Assembly (NCBI GenBank): GCA_023415575.1
Contig: JAEZKF010000035.1
Span: 1 to 60,319, forward strand
DNA: 60,319 nucleotides
Direction: 5' to 3'
From: Bacillota bacterium
Lineage (GTDB): Bacteria; Bacillota; Clostridia; Oscillospirales; Ruminococcaceae
Shown here: one piece after another, positions 1 to 7,967 of the stretch
Position numbering within the stretch: the first letter of the stretch is position 1
How the letters are laid out: each line of letters opens with the position of its first letter
Made by a program: the position numbers and the translations under genes
The notes under the pieces: model-generated
Told to the model about the DNA's origin: nothing
The model's input: the letters and a program-made list of their open reading frames with translations, nothing else
The model's database searches: none

Positions 1-45
1 TAGTCCTTCGAGCGCTCGGATGTTTGTCCATTTCCTCTTGCTCAT
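1..45 (-). CDS. Partial transposase N-terminus (IS element) at window edge
   Basis: Reading the minus strand from an ATG at 45-43 gives an open frame of 15 residues (MSKRKWTNIRALEGL) that runs off the window. The KRKWTNI start recalls the OrfA/helix-turn-helix subunit of IS3-like transposases in Clostridia; this is recognition from memory on a very short fragment. A G-rich ribosome site (GGGGG, 7 nt before the ATG) lies in the 3' arm of the hairpin at 53-88, an arrangement typical of IS elements that damp translation of read-through transcripts. The IS end should lie between about 89 and 150. Confidence 0.4.
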   Translation of the reverse strand, partial: MSKRKWTNIRALEGL

Positions 46-52
46 ACAAATA

Positions 53-88
53 CCCCCTGATGTAGTTCTATTTTCCTACATCAGGGGG
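53..88 (-). promoter_or_regulatory. Hairpin sequestering the transposase ribosome site
   Basis: A perfect 13-bp inverted repeat (CCCCCTGATGTAG at 53-65, CTACATCAGGGGG at 76-88) with a 10-nt loop. On the minus strand the G run that would serve as the transposase Shine-Dalgarno sequence is paired in the stem. On the plus strand the stem is followed by a T-rich stretch, so it could also act as a terminator. I cannot tell which role dominates. Confidence 0.55.
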
Positions 89-151
89 CTCTTTGTCTAT
101 TGTCCGTTTTTACTGGTTCGGTTCAAAGCCGAGGGTTCTTTGTTCATTTGA

Positions 152-310
152 TTAATCCTTATTGTATGAGAGTGTAAGCTCGCTTGCCTGCTCTCCGTAG
201 CAGCCCAAGCAGTCCAGCGTTGGTTCGTACATGATGAAGATGTCCGTTGCGGGAATGTTCAGCCGCTTACCCAAGAGGCGGGTAATCTCCTTGATAGCCT
301 TTTGAGCTCT
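152..310 (-). pseudogene. C-terminal gene fragment, unidentified
   Basis: The minus strand is open for 52 codons ending in TAA at 154-152. It contains IKEITRLLGKRLNIPATDIF and then MYEPTLDCLGCYGEQASEL, which looks like real protein. The frame is closed upstream by a stop at 313-311, with no ATG/GTG/TTG before the internal Met. It is therefore a truncated or frameshifted gene, next to the putative IS end. I do not recognise the family. Confidence 0.4.
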
Positions 311-354
311 TTACTCCGCCCGGGTGTCTTGCTAAAAAGGTAACCCTGCGCGTA

Positions 355-1455
355 CTACTTGTTGTCCTTGTTATTGTCCTCGGTGGTCGGTTTGGGCGGC
401 TGGGGATTGTTTGTGTTTACCACGGGAGGATAGAAACCGGGGGCTGCCGGCTTCTTAGCCTTTTGCTTTTTAATAATCCGGCGGATAATCAGAACAATAG
501 CAGTGATAATCGCCGCCCAGATAACGAGGTAGGGCAGGTTGACGACAAACCATACTACAAAGTCCTCTGCGCCGTCGCGGATGTCCAGCATGGTCTCCTT
601 AAAGCCGGTGGCAATACGGCTGCCGATGGTCTTGGGAGTATTCTGGGTCGGGGTCAGGCGGCGGGTCTCCTGAATGTTGATGTTCACGGTGCTGTAGTCT
701 ATAAGGCTGTCATAGCGGCGAAGTGCGCTGCCTAGGCTGTCAAGCTCGTAGCGAACATCAGAAAGGCGGGATTCGAGTGCTACGATGGCTTCCAGCGTAT
801 CAGCCTTTTCGAGCAGCTCCATCAGGCGGTCATACTCTACGGTAAGGGCCGCCTTACGCGCCTCGGTGTCAGCGTATGTAAGGGTGATGTCCTCGCTGTT
901 CTCGTCCTTCTGGGTGATGTTGCCGAGTGTGCCGACCAATGCGGTGAACTCATCAAGCCTTGCGGTGGGGATGCGGACAACCACAAATGCGTAGCGGGTG
1001 GGAATATAGGTGTCATCAAGTCTTTGGTTGACGCCGTATCCGCTGACCGACGAGCTTTCAATGTAGCCGCCGAACTCGGCTGTTTTGGCGGTCAGGCTTT
1101 CAAGCAGGGCGTCATACTCAAGTGTTTCCATCTGGATGTGAACGGTTTTAATGATCTTGCGGTTGATGGTGCCGGATACGGCGTTACTTTGCTCCTGCTG
1201 GGCGGCTGTAGCGGTACCGCCTGAAAAACCGCCGGCTTCTTCCGGTATTTCACCACTGGCCATATCCATTAAATAGCTGCTGTCGTAGTCCTCGGCTGTT
1301 TTTTCGGCTTCGTATGCGGCTGAAAACATATTTGACGCCGAGGGAGCTGTGGAGGTGGAGGCGTTGCTTTTTGCACATCCGGCCATCGTAAATGTTAACA
1401 GAGCAAATGCAAGCGCAATGCAGATAACGCGGGAAATGGCTACTGTACGTTTCAT
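355..1455 (-). CDS. DUF4349 domain lipoprotein
   Basis: A 366-aa exported lipoprotein. The N-terminus has a positively charged start, a hydrophobic core and a lipobox (TMAGC, Cys about residue 27), so it should be lipid-anchored outside the membrane. A Thr/Ser/Ala-rich linker leads to a DUF4349 domain (about residues 95-265) with the family pattern RKIIKTVHIQMET...GGYIESSSVSG and a coiled stretch around LMELLEKADTLEAIVALESR. A transmembrane helix follows (about 300-325, LPYLVIWAAIITAIVLIIRR), then a basic, Pro/Asn-rich tail. The ribosome site AAAGGAA precedes the ATG. The family has no established biochemical role; envelope sensing is only a guess. It is divergent from the ribosomal operon. 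Confidence 0.85.
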   Translation of the reverse strand: MKRTVAISRVICIALAFALLTFTMAGCAKSNASTSTAPSASNMFSAAYEAEKTAEDYDSSYLMDMASGEIPEEAGGFSGGTATAAQQEQSNAVSGTINRKIIKTVHIQMETLEYDALLESLTAKTAEFGGYIESSSVSGYGVNQRLDDTYIPTRYAFVVVRIPTARLDEFTALVGTLGNITQKDENSEDITLTYADTEARKAALTVEYDRLMELLEKADTLEAIVALESRLSDVRYELDSLGSALRRYDSLIDYSTVNINIQETRRLTPTQNTPKTIGSRIATGFKETMLDIRDGAEDFVVWFVVNLPYLVIWAAIITAIVLIIRRIIKKQKAKKPAAPGFYPPVVNTNNPQPPKPTTEDNNKDNK

Positions 1456-1935
1456 CGTAGTTCAATTCCTTTCTTTCAAATGGGTTTTGAGTGCATTTGA
1501 TGCCCTCAAACACGGGAAAGATTACGGCCCTTTTCGGTTATACTTGGAATTGCTTCAATGGTGGCCAAAGTTTACGGAAAGGTTTAACTGTATTATTAGT
1601 GCTGTGGTGCATCGGGTTTTACTGCGTCATAAGTTTGATTTTGGAAAAATCATATGCTTGGTGTAATAGCCTGCAACATCCATTGCATTTTGCTGGCTTG
1701 GTGTATTGCAAAAACGGGCGGGAAAGACTATGTGTAAGTGAAATATCGGTAAACTGGCGGATTCAGTATTGTTTTTGCTTAAAATTAGGTATAGTATAGC
1801 ATAGAAGTCCGAAAAATCATAAGAAGAGCCTTGTGCAAAAAGTACAAAATATAATTGCGGATTTAATGAATAATTATGTATAAGGCAGAAATTTTAAAAA
1901 TGCCCCCTCAAAGGCTCATTTTACTTAAAAAATGC
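1456..1935. other. Intergenic gap between DUF4349 gene and S10 promoter
   Basis: AT-rich sequence between two divergent units. No ORF here has both a ribosome site and protein-like composition. A minus-strand TATACT-like box near 1790-1796 could belong to the DUF4349 gene, with a leader of roughly 330 nt, but its -35 is weak. I see no tRNA or known riboswitch pattern. Confidence 0.4.
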
Positions 1936-1964
1936 TTGCAATCCTTAGGGGGGTGTAGTATTAT
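1936..1964 (+). promoter_or_regulatory. Sigma-A-type promoter of the S10 operon
   Basis: TTGCAA (1936-1941), a 17-nt spacer and TATTAT (1959-1964) match the vegetative consensus well. Transcription would start near 1971, giving a leader of about 320 nt before rpsJ. The leader holds several inverted repeats (CCGCATTTTTGCGG near 2010, AATAACC/GGTTATT near 2098-2126) and the terminator-like hairpin at 2164-2199. Confidence 0.7.
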
Positions 1965-2163
1965 GATTAAGCGTGACTGCACAGATATGCGATGAAGCGA
2001 GAGGTTGCCGCATTTTTGCGGGGAATTTTCGCAGAGTATGTCCGATTTTAAACCGGGCGACATGAATACGGAACTCCACCCCTTAGATGGGGCGGCCAAA
2101 TAACCGTTTTTACAAGGGTTATTCGTGGCTTTTGGCGTTTTTGTGACCTTTACAGTGGTCGTG

Positions 2164-2199
2164 TCCGGACAACTTGCACGTCAAGTTTTCCGGATTTTT
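2164..2199 (+). terminator. Attenuator-like intrinsic terminator in the S10 leader
   Basis: TCCGGA-c-AACTTG (2164-2176), a five-base loop, CAAGTT-t-TCCGGA (2182-2194), then TTTTT (2195-2199). This is a 12-bp stem with one mismatch and a U run, in the same direction as and about 95 nt before rpsJ. It lies inside the transcript of the S10 promoter, so it would stop most transcription unless relieved. It could instead end some unseen upstream transcript. Confidence 0.6.
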
Positions 2200-2292
2200 A
2201 AATGCCAAATCGCGATACACACGGCTGGGTGTTCCGTTTTTTACAGCGTCGCTCCGAGGACTAGGAACAAAAGCTCAAGGAGGCGATGGTTA

Positions 2293-2604
2293 GTGGCAGT
2301 CAAGGAAAAAATCAGGGTTAGAATCAAGGGGTATGAGCACCAGCTCGTAGACCAGGCCGCGGAGAAGATCGTGGAGACCGCAAAGCGCACAGGCGCTCAG
2401 GTATCGGGTCCCATTCCGCTGCCCACAGAGCGGGAGATCATCACCATCCTGCGCGCGGTTCACAAGTATAAGGATAGCCGCGAGCAGTTTGAACAGAGAA
2501 CCCACAAAAGGCTCATCGACATCCTGCGTCCGTCCAACCAGACGGTAAAGGTGCTGATGGATCTTGAACTCCCTGCCGGCGTAGACATCGAGCTTAAGCT
2601 GTAA
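2293..2604 (+). CDS. rpsJ: 30S ribosomal protein S10
   Basis: S10 sits in the head of the small subunit and also acts as NusE in antitermination complexes. The 103-aa frame carries the family core EKIRVRIKGYEHQ and KYKDSREQFEQRTHKRLID. I chose GTG at 2293 because AAGGAGG (2277-2283) lies 9 nt upstream and the resulting length is normal. The frame stays open back to 2125, but that extension has no S10 similarity. It is the first gene of the S10-spc-alpha superoperon and may be controlled by the leader hairpin just upstream. Confidence 0.97.
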   Translation: MAVKEKIRVRIKGYEHQLVDQAAEKIVETAKRTGAQVSGPIPLPTEREIITILRAVHKYKDSREQFEQRTHKRLIDILRPSNQTVKVLMDLELPAGVDIELKL

Positions 2605-2712
2605 CGATCATTTGGGTCGTGATTAGCGTTAAGACGAAATAACGTCTTTCGTTGCAGGTCATGTTGGAAGCAGAGCTTTCAACCAATAACCGTAGGAGGA
2701 AGGTTTAAGAGA

Positions 2713-3348
2713 ATGGTAAAAGCAATCATCGGCAAAAAACTGGGTATGACGCAGATCTTTGACGAGAACGGCAACGTCATCCCCGTAACCGTCGTTGAGG
2801 CAGGTCCCTGCGTTGTAGTGCAGAAGAAGACCCTCGAAAACGACGGCTACTCTGCAATTCAGGTCGGCTTCGGCGATGTGTCTTTAAAGCATGTCAACAA
2901 GCCCATGAAGGGTCACTTTGACAGAGCTGACGTAGCTCCCAAGAAGCACCTGAAGGAATTTCGTCTCGACGATGCCGAAGCGATTAACGAAGGCGACCTC
3001 ATCAAGGCTGACGTCTTTGAACTGGGCGACCACGTTGATGTTTCGGGTACAAGCAAGGGTAAGGGCTACCAGGGTAGCGTAAAGCGTCATGGCACCGCCA
3101 GACTGAAGGAAACCCACGGTACCGGCCCTGTACACCGTCATCCGGGCTCCATCGGCGCAAACAGCTCGCCGTCCCGTGTTATGAAGGGCAAGAAGATGGC
3201 CGGACACATGGGTAACGAGACCGTAACGGTTCAGAACCTTGTCATCGCGAAGATTGATGCAGAAAACAACCTCATTGCGCTCAAGGGTGCGGTACCCGGT
3301 CCGAAGAACGGCATCGTGTACATCACAAGCAGCGTGAAAAAGGCGTAA
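2713..3348 (+). CDS. rplC: 50S ribosomal protein L3
   Basis: L3 is an early assembly protein of the large subunit whose loop reaches the peptidyl transferase centre. The 211-aa product has the L3 start (VKAIIGKKLGMTQIFDENG) and the long loop region with GTGPVHRHPGSIGA and GKKMAGHMG (about residues 125-175). AGGAGG lies at 2694-2699. The 108-nt gap after rpsJ has small inverted repeats (AAGACG/CGTCTT at 2631-2648) but no promoter I can support. Length is normal. Confidence 0.98.
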   Translation: MVKAIIGKKLGMTQIFDENGNVIPVTVVEAGPCVVVQKKTLENDGYSAIQVGFGDVSLKHVNKPMKGHFDRADVAPKKHLKEFRLDDAEAINEGDLIKADVFELGDHVDVSGTSKGKGYQGSVKRHGTARLKETHGTGPVHRHPGSIGANSSPSRVMKGKKMAGHMGNETVTVQNLVIAKIDAENNLIALKGAVPGPKNGIVYITSSVKKA

Positions 3349-3365
3349 TGGAAGGAGGAAGTACA

Positions 3366-3989
3366 ATGCCAAAGGTTGCAGTATATGATATGGCCGGCAA
3401 GCAGAAGGGCGAAATCGAGCTTTCTGAGGCCGTATTTGGAATAGAGCCGAATAAGAGCGTCATGCATGCGGCGGTTGTAAACTATCTTGCCAACCAGCGC
3501 CAGGGAACACAGTCTACCCTCACCCGTACTGAGGTAAGCGGCGGCGGACGCAAGCCGTGGAGACAGAAGGGTACCGGTCATGCAAGACAGGGTTCTATCC
3601 GCGCTCCGCAGTGGCGTCACGGCGGCGTGGCTCTGGGTCCCAAGCCCCGCGACTACAGGTATTCGCTTAACAAGAAGGTCAAGAGACTTGCTATGAAGTC
3701 TGCATTTTCGAGCAAGGTGCTGGAGCAGAACCTCATCGTAGTGGACAGCATCAGCCTTTCCGAAATCAAGACCAAGAGCGTTGTCAATATGCTGGCTGCG
3801 CTGGGTGCTACCAAAAAGGCGCTCATCGTAATGCCCGAGACCGATATGAATCTCATCAAGAGCGCGCGCAACATCCCCGGTGTAAAAACCGCGCTTGTGA
3901 ACACGCTCAACGTTTACGATATTCTTGGCTATGACAAGTTCATCGTTGCCAAGGATGCCGTGGCAAAGATCGAGGAGGTGTACGCATAA
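3366..3989 (+). CDS. rplD: 50S ribosomal protein L4
   Basis: L4 lines the peptide exit tunnel; in gamma-proteobacteria it also represses its own operon. The 207-aa protein begins MPKVAVYDMAGKQ and carries the tunnel-loop segment GTGHARQGSIRAPQW. An ATG at 3348 is also in frame, but AAGGAGG at 3352-3358 falls after it and 7 nt before the ATG at 3366, which fixes the start. The end overlaps the rplW start (TAATG). Confidence 0.97.
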   Translation: MPKVAVYDMAGKQKGEIELSEAVFGIEPNKSVMHAAVVNYLANQRQGTQSTLTRTEVSGGGRKPWRQKGTGHARQGSIRAPQWRHGGVALGPKPRDYRYSLNKKVKRLAMKSAFSSKVLEQNLIVVDSISLSEIKTKSVVNMLAALGATKKALIVMPETDMNLIKSARNIPGVKTALVNTLNVYDILGYDKFIVAKDAVAKIEEVYA

Positions 3990-4285
3990 TGGAGAGAACC
4001 CCGCATGATATCGTCATCCGCCCCATTGTGACGGAAGCGAGTATGGCGGGTGCAGCCGAGAAGAAATACACCTTTGAGGTTGCCCGTGATGCCAACAAGA
4101 TCGAGATTGCCGATGCGGTAGAAAAGCTGTTCGGCGTTCAGGTTGCAAAGGTAAACACGATGAACGTGAGAGGCCGCTTTAAGAGAATGGGTCTGCACAC
4201 CGGCTACACTCCCAAGTGGAAGAAGGCCATTGTCACCCTGACTGAGAAGAGCAAGCCCATCGAGTTCTTCGAGAGCATGATCTAA
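3989..4285 (+). CDS. rplW: 50S ribosomal protein L23
   Basis: L23 lies at the tunnel exit and is the docking site for trigger factor and signal recognition particle. The 98-aa frame has the family pattern DIVIRPIVTEAS and KVNTMNVRGRFKRMG. Its ATG shares a base with the rplD stop (TAATG), so the two are translationally coupled; the ribosome site GAGGAGG is inside the end of rplD. It is followed by a 147-nt gap with an extended inverted repeat. Confidence 0.97.
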   Translation: MERTPHDIVIRPIVTEASMAGAAEKKYTFEVARDANKIEIADAVEKLFGVQVAKVNTMNVRGRFKRMGLHTGYTPKWKKAIVTLTEKSKPIEFFESMI

Positions 4286-4432
4286 TCATAAAGACATGCA
4301 GCCGCTTTCCTGCGTTGCAGAACATGCGACGTTGCGCCGATAACGGCGCTGCATGATAGGAAATGCAGGCATAGTATGGGACGCGAAAATGATGCGTCTC
4401 GCAAAGCCAAACACAAGGAGAGTGAAACCGAA

Positions 4433-5266
4433 ATGGCTATTAAGTTCTATAAGCCTACGACCCCCGGCCGCCGCAAGATGACGGTGACTGATTTCTCGGG
4501 GCTTTCGAAGGTGGAGCCGGAGAAGAGCCTGTTAACAACGCTCAAGAAGAAGTCCGGCAGAAACAGCTACGGCCGCATCACGGTTCGCCATCGCGGCGGC
4601 GGTGTACGTAGAAAGTACCGCATTATCGATTTCAAGAGAGATAAGTTTGATATCCCCGCAAAGGTACTCACACTGGAGTACGATCCCAACCGTTCGGCGC
4701 ATATTGCCCTGCTCGAATATGAGGACGGCGAGAAGCGTTACATCATCGCTCCCAATGGCCTGAAGGTCGGCAGCACCGTTATGTCGGGCCCCAACGCGGA
4801 CATCATCCCCGGCAACGCACTTCCGCTTGCCAACATCCCCGTAGGTACCTTCATCCACAACGTGGAGCTGCATGCGGGCAGAGGCGGCCAGCTTGCAAGA
4901 GCAGCCGGCAACATGGCTCAGCTGATGGCAAAAGAGGGCGACTATGCGCTCATCCGTCTGCCTTCCGGTGAGCTTCGTAAGGTGCCCGTTAACTGCATGG
5001 CAACCGTTGGTCAGGTCGGCAACGTAGACCATGAGAACGTAAACATCGGTAAGGCCGGTCGTAAGCGTCACATGGGCTGGAGACCCACCGTTCGCGGTTC
5101 TGTAATGAACCCCGTTGACCACCCGCACGGTGGTGGTGAGGGACGTTCCCCCATCGGTCGTCCCGGACCTGTTACCCCTTGGGGTAAGCCTGCGCTCGGC
5201 TACAAGACCAGAGCAAAGCACAACAAGACCGACAAGTACATTGTCAAGCGCAGAAATGCGAAATAA
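4433..5266 (+). CDS. rplB: 50S ribosomal protein L2
   Basis: L2 is needed for subunit joining and supports the peptidyl transferase centre. The 277-aa protein has the N-terminal KFYKPTTPGRRKMT, the central RNA-binding RHRGGGVRRKYR and the C-terminal DHPHGGGEGRSPIGR containing the conserved His. An ATG at 4376 is in frame, but AAGGAGA 12 nt before the ATG at 4433 and the family N-terminus favour 4433. Normal length. Confidence 0.97.
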   Translation: MAIKFYKPTTPGRRKMTVTDFSGLSKVEPEKSLLTTLKKKSGRNSYGRITVRHRGGGVRRKYRIIDFKRDKFDIPAKVLTLEYDPNRSAHIALLEYEDGEKRYIIAPNGLKVGSTVMSGPNADIIPGNALPLANIPVGTFIHNVELHAGRGGQLARAAGNMAQLMAKEGDYALIRLPSGELRKVPVNCMATVGQVGNVDHENVNIGKAGRKRHMGWRPTVRGSVMNPVDHPHGGGEGRSPIGRPGPVTPWGKPALGYKTRAKHNKTDKYIVKRRNAK

Positions 5267-5293
5267 GGTGCTGCGAAAGGAGGCAGATGAACA

Positions 5294-5569
5294 ATGGGCA
5301 GAAGCGTCAAGAAAGGACCGTTTGTACAACCGGTGCTCTTAAAGCGCGTTATCGCCATGAACGAAGCCGGAGAGAAGAAAGTTCTCAAGACCTGGAGCCG
5401 CGCCTCCACCATCTTCCCGGAATTCGTTGGGCATACCATTGCGGTGCATGACGGCAGAAAGCATGTGCCTGTATATATCACCGAGGATATGGTGGGTCAC
5501 AAGCTCGGAGAGTTCGCCCCAACCAGAACGTTTAAGGGCCATGCCGGCTCAAAAACCACCAAGAAGTAA
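5294..5569 (+). CDS. rpsS: 30S ribosomal protein S19
   Basis: S19 is in the small-subunit head and contacts S13 and the A-site region. The 91-aa frame begins MGRSVKKGPFV and contains WSRASTIFPEFVGHTIAVHD and GHKLGEFAPTRTF. AAAGGAGG at 5276-5283 precedes the ATG. It lies 27 nt after rplB in the standard order. Confidence 0.98.
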   Translation: MGRSVKKGPFVQPVLLKRVIAMNEAGEKKVLKTWSRASTIFPEFVGHTIAVHDGRKHVPVYITEDMVGHKLGEFAPTRTFKGHAGSKTTKK

Positions 5570-5596
5570 CGCAAGGGCGGAAGGAGGATTTATTAA

Positions 5597-5932
5597 ATGG
5601 AAGCAAAAGCTTATTTGAAACATGTCCGAATTTCACCTCGCAAGTTTGTACCGGTGCTGGACCTTATCAGAAACCAGCCCACTGATGTGGCAATGGCCGT
5701 ACTGAAGAATACGCCTAAGGCGGCAAGCGAACCGCTGATTAAGCTGCTCAAGTCGGCAATGGCCAATGCGGAGAACAATTTCGGCATGGATAAAAACAAC
5801 CTTTATGTATCGGAGTGCTTCGTTTGCCCCGGCCCCACACTCAAGAGAATCAGACCCAGGGCACAGGGCAGAGCGTTTCGCGTGTTAAAGAGGACGTCGC
5901 ACGTAACACTCGCAGTAAAGGAAAAGGAATAA
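5597..5932 (+). CDS. rplV: 50S ribosomal protein L22
   Basis: L22 binds 23S rRNA and its long hairpin narrows the peptide exit tunnel, where macrolide resistance changes arise. The 111-aa protein has RISPRKFVPVLDLIRNQ and LLKSAMANAENN, and ends with the tunnel-loop segment GPTLKRIRPRAQGRA. AAGGAGG (5581-5587) precedes the ATG. Normal for the family. Confidence 0.98.
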   Translation: MEAKAYLKHVRISPRKFVPVLDLIRNQPTDVAMAVLKNTPKAASEPLIKLLKSAMANAENNFGMDKNNLYVSECFVCPGPTLKRIRPRAQGRAFRVLKRTSHVTLAVKEKE

Positions 5933-5952
5933 GCGCAAAGAGGAGGTAAACT

Positions 5953-6636
5953 ATGGGCCAGAAGGTTCATCCACACGGACTTAGAGTCGGTGTAATTAAG
6001 GATTGGGATTCCCGCTGGTTTGCTAAGGACAACGCTTTCGGCGACATCCTCGTGGAGGATTACAAGCTGCGCAAGTTCCTTAAGAAGAGTCTGTATCTGG
6101 CGGGCGTTCCGCGCATCGAAATCGAGCGCAGCGCGAACAAGGTTAAAATCAATATTCACTGCGCAAAGCCTGGCATGGTAATCGGCAAGGGCGGCGCAGG
6201 CATTGATAAGCTCCGCGCGCAGTGCGAGGAACTCATCAACAAGGGCAAGTCCGAGAAGGTTTCGGTTGCCATCAACATTGTAGAGGTAAAACAGCCTGAT
6301 TTGAACGCACAGCTTGTGGCGGAAAACATCGCCTCGCAGCTCGAGCGCCGCGTTTCCTTTAGACGCGCACTCAAGCTTGCTATCGGCAACGCCATGAAGC
6401 GTGGCGCCAAGGGCATTAAGACCAGCGTCTCTGGTCGTTTGGGTGGCGCGGAAATCGCGCGTACCGAGCATTACCATGAGGGAACCATCCCGCTGCAGAC
6501 GCTGCGCGCCGACATTGACTACGGTTTTGCCGAGGCGCACACAACCTATGGACGCATTGGCGTCAAGGTATGGATTTACAGGGGCGAGGTTTTAAATGAA
6601 GTAAAAAGGCCCCGGAGGGAAGGAGGCGCTAGGTAA
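5953..6636 (+). CDS. rpsC: 30S ribosomal protein S3
   Basis: S3 forms part of the mRNA entry tunnel. The 227-aa product starts GQKVHPHGLRVGVIKDWDSR, has a KH domain with the GXXG loop (VIGKGGAGIDKLR, about residues 78-90) and the C-terminal domain with KGIKTSVSGRLGGAEIAR. Its stop overlaps the rplP start (TAATG). Length and order are typical. Confidence 0.98.
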   Translation: MGQKVHPHGLRVGVIKDWDSRWFAKDNAFGDILVEDYKLRKFLKKSLYLAGVPRIEIERSANKVKINIHCAKPGMVIGKGGAGIDKLRAQCEELINKGKSEKVSVAINIVEVKQPDLNAQLVAENIASQLERRVSFRRALKLAIGNAMKRGAKGIKTSVSGRLGGAEIARTEHYHEGTIPLQTLRADIDYGFAEAHTTYGRIGVKVWIYRGEVLNEVKRPRREGGAR

Positions 6637-7061
6637 TGCTTCTGCCAAAGCGCGTGAAATATCGCCGCGTACAAAGAGGACGCATGAAGGGCAAGGCCAT
6701 GCGTGGTAACACTGTATCCAACGGTGATTTTGGTTTACAGTCCCTTGAGCCCGCGTGGATCACCTCGAATCAGATCGAGGCTGCACGTATTGCAATGACC
6801 CGTTACATTAAGCGCGGTGGTCAGGTTTGGATAAAGATTTTCCCGCACAAGCCGGTTACTCAGAAGCCCGCTGAAACTCGAATGGGTTCCGGTAAAGGTA
6901 GCCCCGAGTACTGGGTAGCAGTAGTAAAGCCCGGCCGCGTGATGTTTGAAATCGGTGGCGTATCTGAGGAAGTTGCCCGCGAGGCTATGCGCCTTGCAGC
7001 ACACAAGCTGCCGGTAAAATGCAAGTTCATTACAAGAGAAGGATGGGGTGGTGAGCAATAA
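6636..7061 (+). CDS. rplP: 50S ribosomal protein L16
   Basis: L16 helps place A-site tRNA and is a late assembly protein. The 141-aa frame has LPKRVKYRRVQRGRMKG and KPAETRMGSGKGSPEYWVA. Start and stop both overlap neighbours by TAATG, so rpsC, rplP and rpmC are translationally coupled. GGAGG sits at the end of rpsC. Confidence 0.98.
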   Translation: MLLPKRVKYRRVQRGRMKGKAMRGNTVSNGDFGLQSLEPAWITSNQIEAARIAMTRYIKRGGQVWIKIFPHKPVTQKPAETRMGSGKGSPEYWVAVVKPGRVMFEIGGVSEEVAREAMRLAAHKLPVKCKFITREGWGGEQ

Positions 7062-7261
7062 TGAAGGCTGTAGAGATTCGCAAACTATCCGAAAACGAGC
7101 TGGATGCTAAGCTTACAGACCTCAAGGCCGAGCTCTTCAACCTTCGCTTCCAGCACGCCATAAATCAGCTTGACAACCCCCAGCGCATTAAAGCGGTAAA
7201 ACGTGATATTGCCCGCATCAAGACCATCATCAAGCAGAACGAAAACAAGGGTGTGCAGTAG
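7061..7261 (+). CDS. rpmC: 50S ribosomal protein L29
   Basis: L29 is a small protein at the tunnel exit next to L23. The 66-aa alpha-helical frame contains ELDAKLTDLKAELFNLRFQH and RIKAVKRDIARIKTII, as expected. It starts on the ATG overlapping the rplP stop and ends 21 nt before rpsQ. Confidence 0.97.
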   Translation: MKAVEIRKLSENELDAKLTDLKAELFNLRFQHAINQLDNPQRIKAVKRDIARIKTIIKQNENKGVQ

Positions 7262-7282
7262 CATGGAAGGGAGGATTAAGCG

Positions 7283-7540
7283 GTGAGCGAAAGAAACCTC
7301 AGAAAGACCAGGGTTGGCAAGGTTGTCAGCGATAAGATGGATAAGACAATTGTCGTTGCTATTGAGGACAACGTAAGACACCCGCTGTATAAGAAGATTA
7401 TCAAGCGCACTGTCAGACTGAAGGCCCATGATGAGAACAACGCTTGCGCCGTCGGTGACAGAGTGGAGATAATGGAAACAAGACCTCTCTCCAAGGACAA
7501 AAGATGGAGGCTTGTCAAGATTATCGAGAAGGCTAAATAA
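7283..7540 (+). CDS. rpsQ: 30S ribosomal protein S17
   Basis: S17 is a primary 16S rRNA-binding OB-fold protein. The 85-aa product contains RKTRVGKVVSDKMDKTIVVA and GDRVEIMETRPLSKDKRW. The start is GTG (7283), preceded by GGGAGG at about 7268-7273; no ATG fits. Normal length. Confidence 0.97.
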   Translation: MSERNLRKTRVGKVVSDKMDKTIVVAIEDNVRHPLYKKIIKRTVRLKAHDENNACAVGDRVEIMETRPLSKDKRWRLVKIIEKAK

Positions 7541-7582
7541 TACTGCTCGGTTTGAGTTTGAAACCGGAAGGAGGAACGCACT

Positions 7583-7951
7583 GTGATACAGATGCAGACC
7601 TATCTCAAGGTTGCCGACAACACCGGTGCCAAGGAGCTTATGTGCATTCGCGTGTTGGGCGGCTCCCGCAGGAGATATGCCAACATCGGCGACGTGGTAG
7701 TGGCTTCCGTGAAGAAGGCTACACCCGGAGGCGTTGTAAAGAAGGGCGACGTTGTTAAAGCGGTTATCGTTCGTTCGGCAAAGGGCGTTAGACGTGCCGA
7801 CGGCAGCTATATTCGTTTTGACGAGAACGCCGCTGTTATAATTAAAGATGATAAAACCCCGAGGGGCACCCGTATCTTTGGGCCGGTTGCACGCGAGCTT
7901 CGCGAGCGCGAGTACCTGAAGATTCTGAGCCTTGCCCCCGAAGTGCTGTAA
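7583..7951 (+). CDS. rplN: 50S ribosomal protein L14
   Basis: L14 binds 23S rRNA and forms an inter-subunit bridge. The 122-aa protein begins MIQMQTYLKVADNTGAKEL and contains RADGSYIRFDENAAVII and the end RGTRIFGPVARELRE. The start is GTG at 7583 with GGAAGGAGG 8-10 nt upstream. The two Met-led alternatives would truncate the conserved N-terminus. Confidence 0.98.
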   Translation: MIQMQTYLKVADNTGAKELMCIRVLGGSRRRYANIGDVVVASVKKATPGGVVKKGDVVKAVIVRSAKGVRRADGSYIRFDENAAVIIKDDKTPRGTRIFGPVARELREREYLKILSLAPEVL

Positions 7952-7967
7952 TGGGAGGTGCCTGTAA

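Noticed and set aside
1491..1799. Plus-strand ORF of 102 codons with a hydrophobic stretch
   Set aside because: No ribosome site, odd composition rich in Cys and Trp, no family resemblance, and it lies in a divergent intergenic gap.
2125..2292. Upstream in-frame extension of rpsJ
   Set aside because: It crosses the attenuator hairpin, has no S10 similarity, and the GTG at 2293 has the proper ribosome site.
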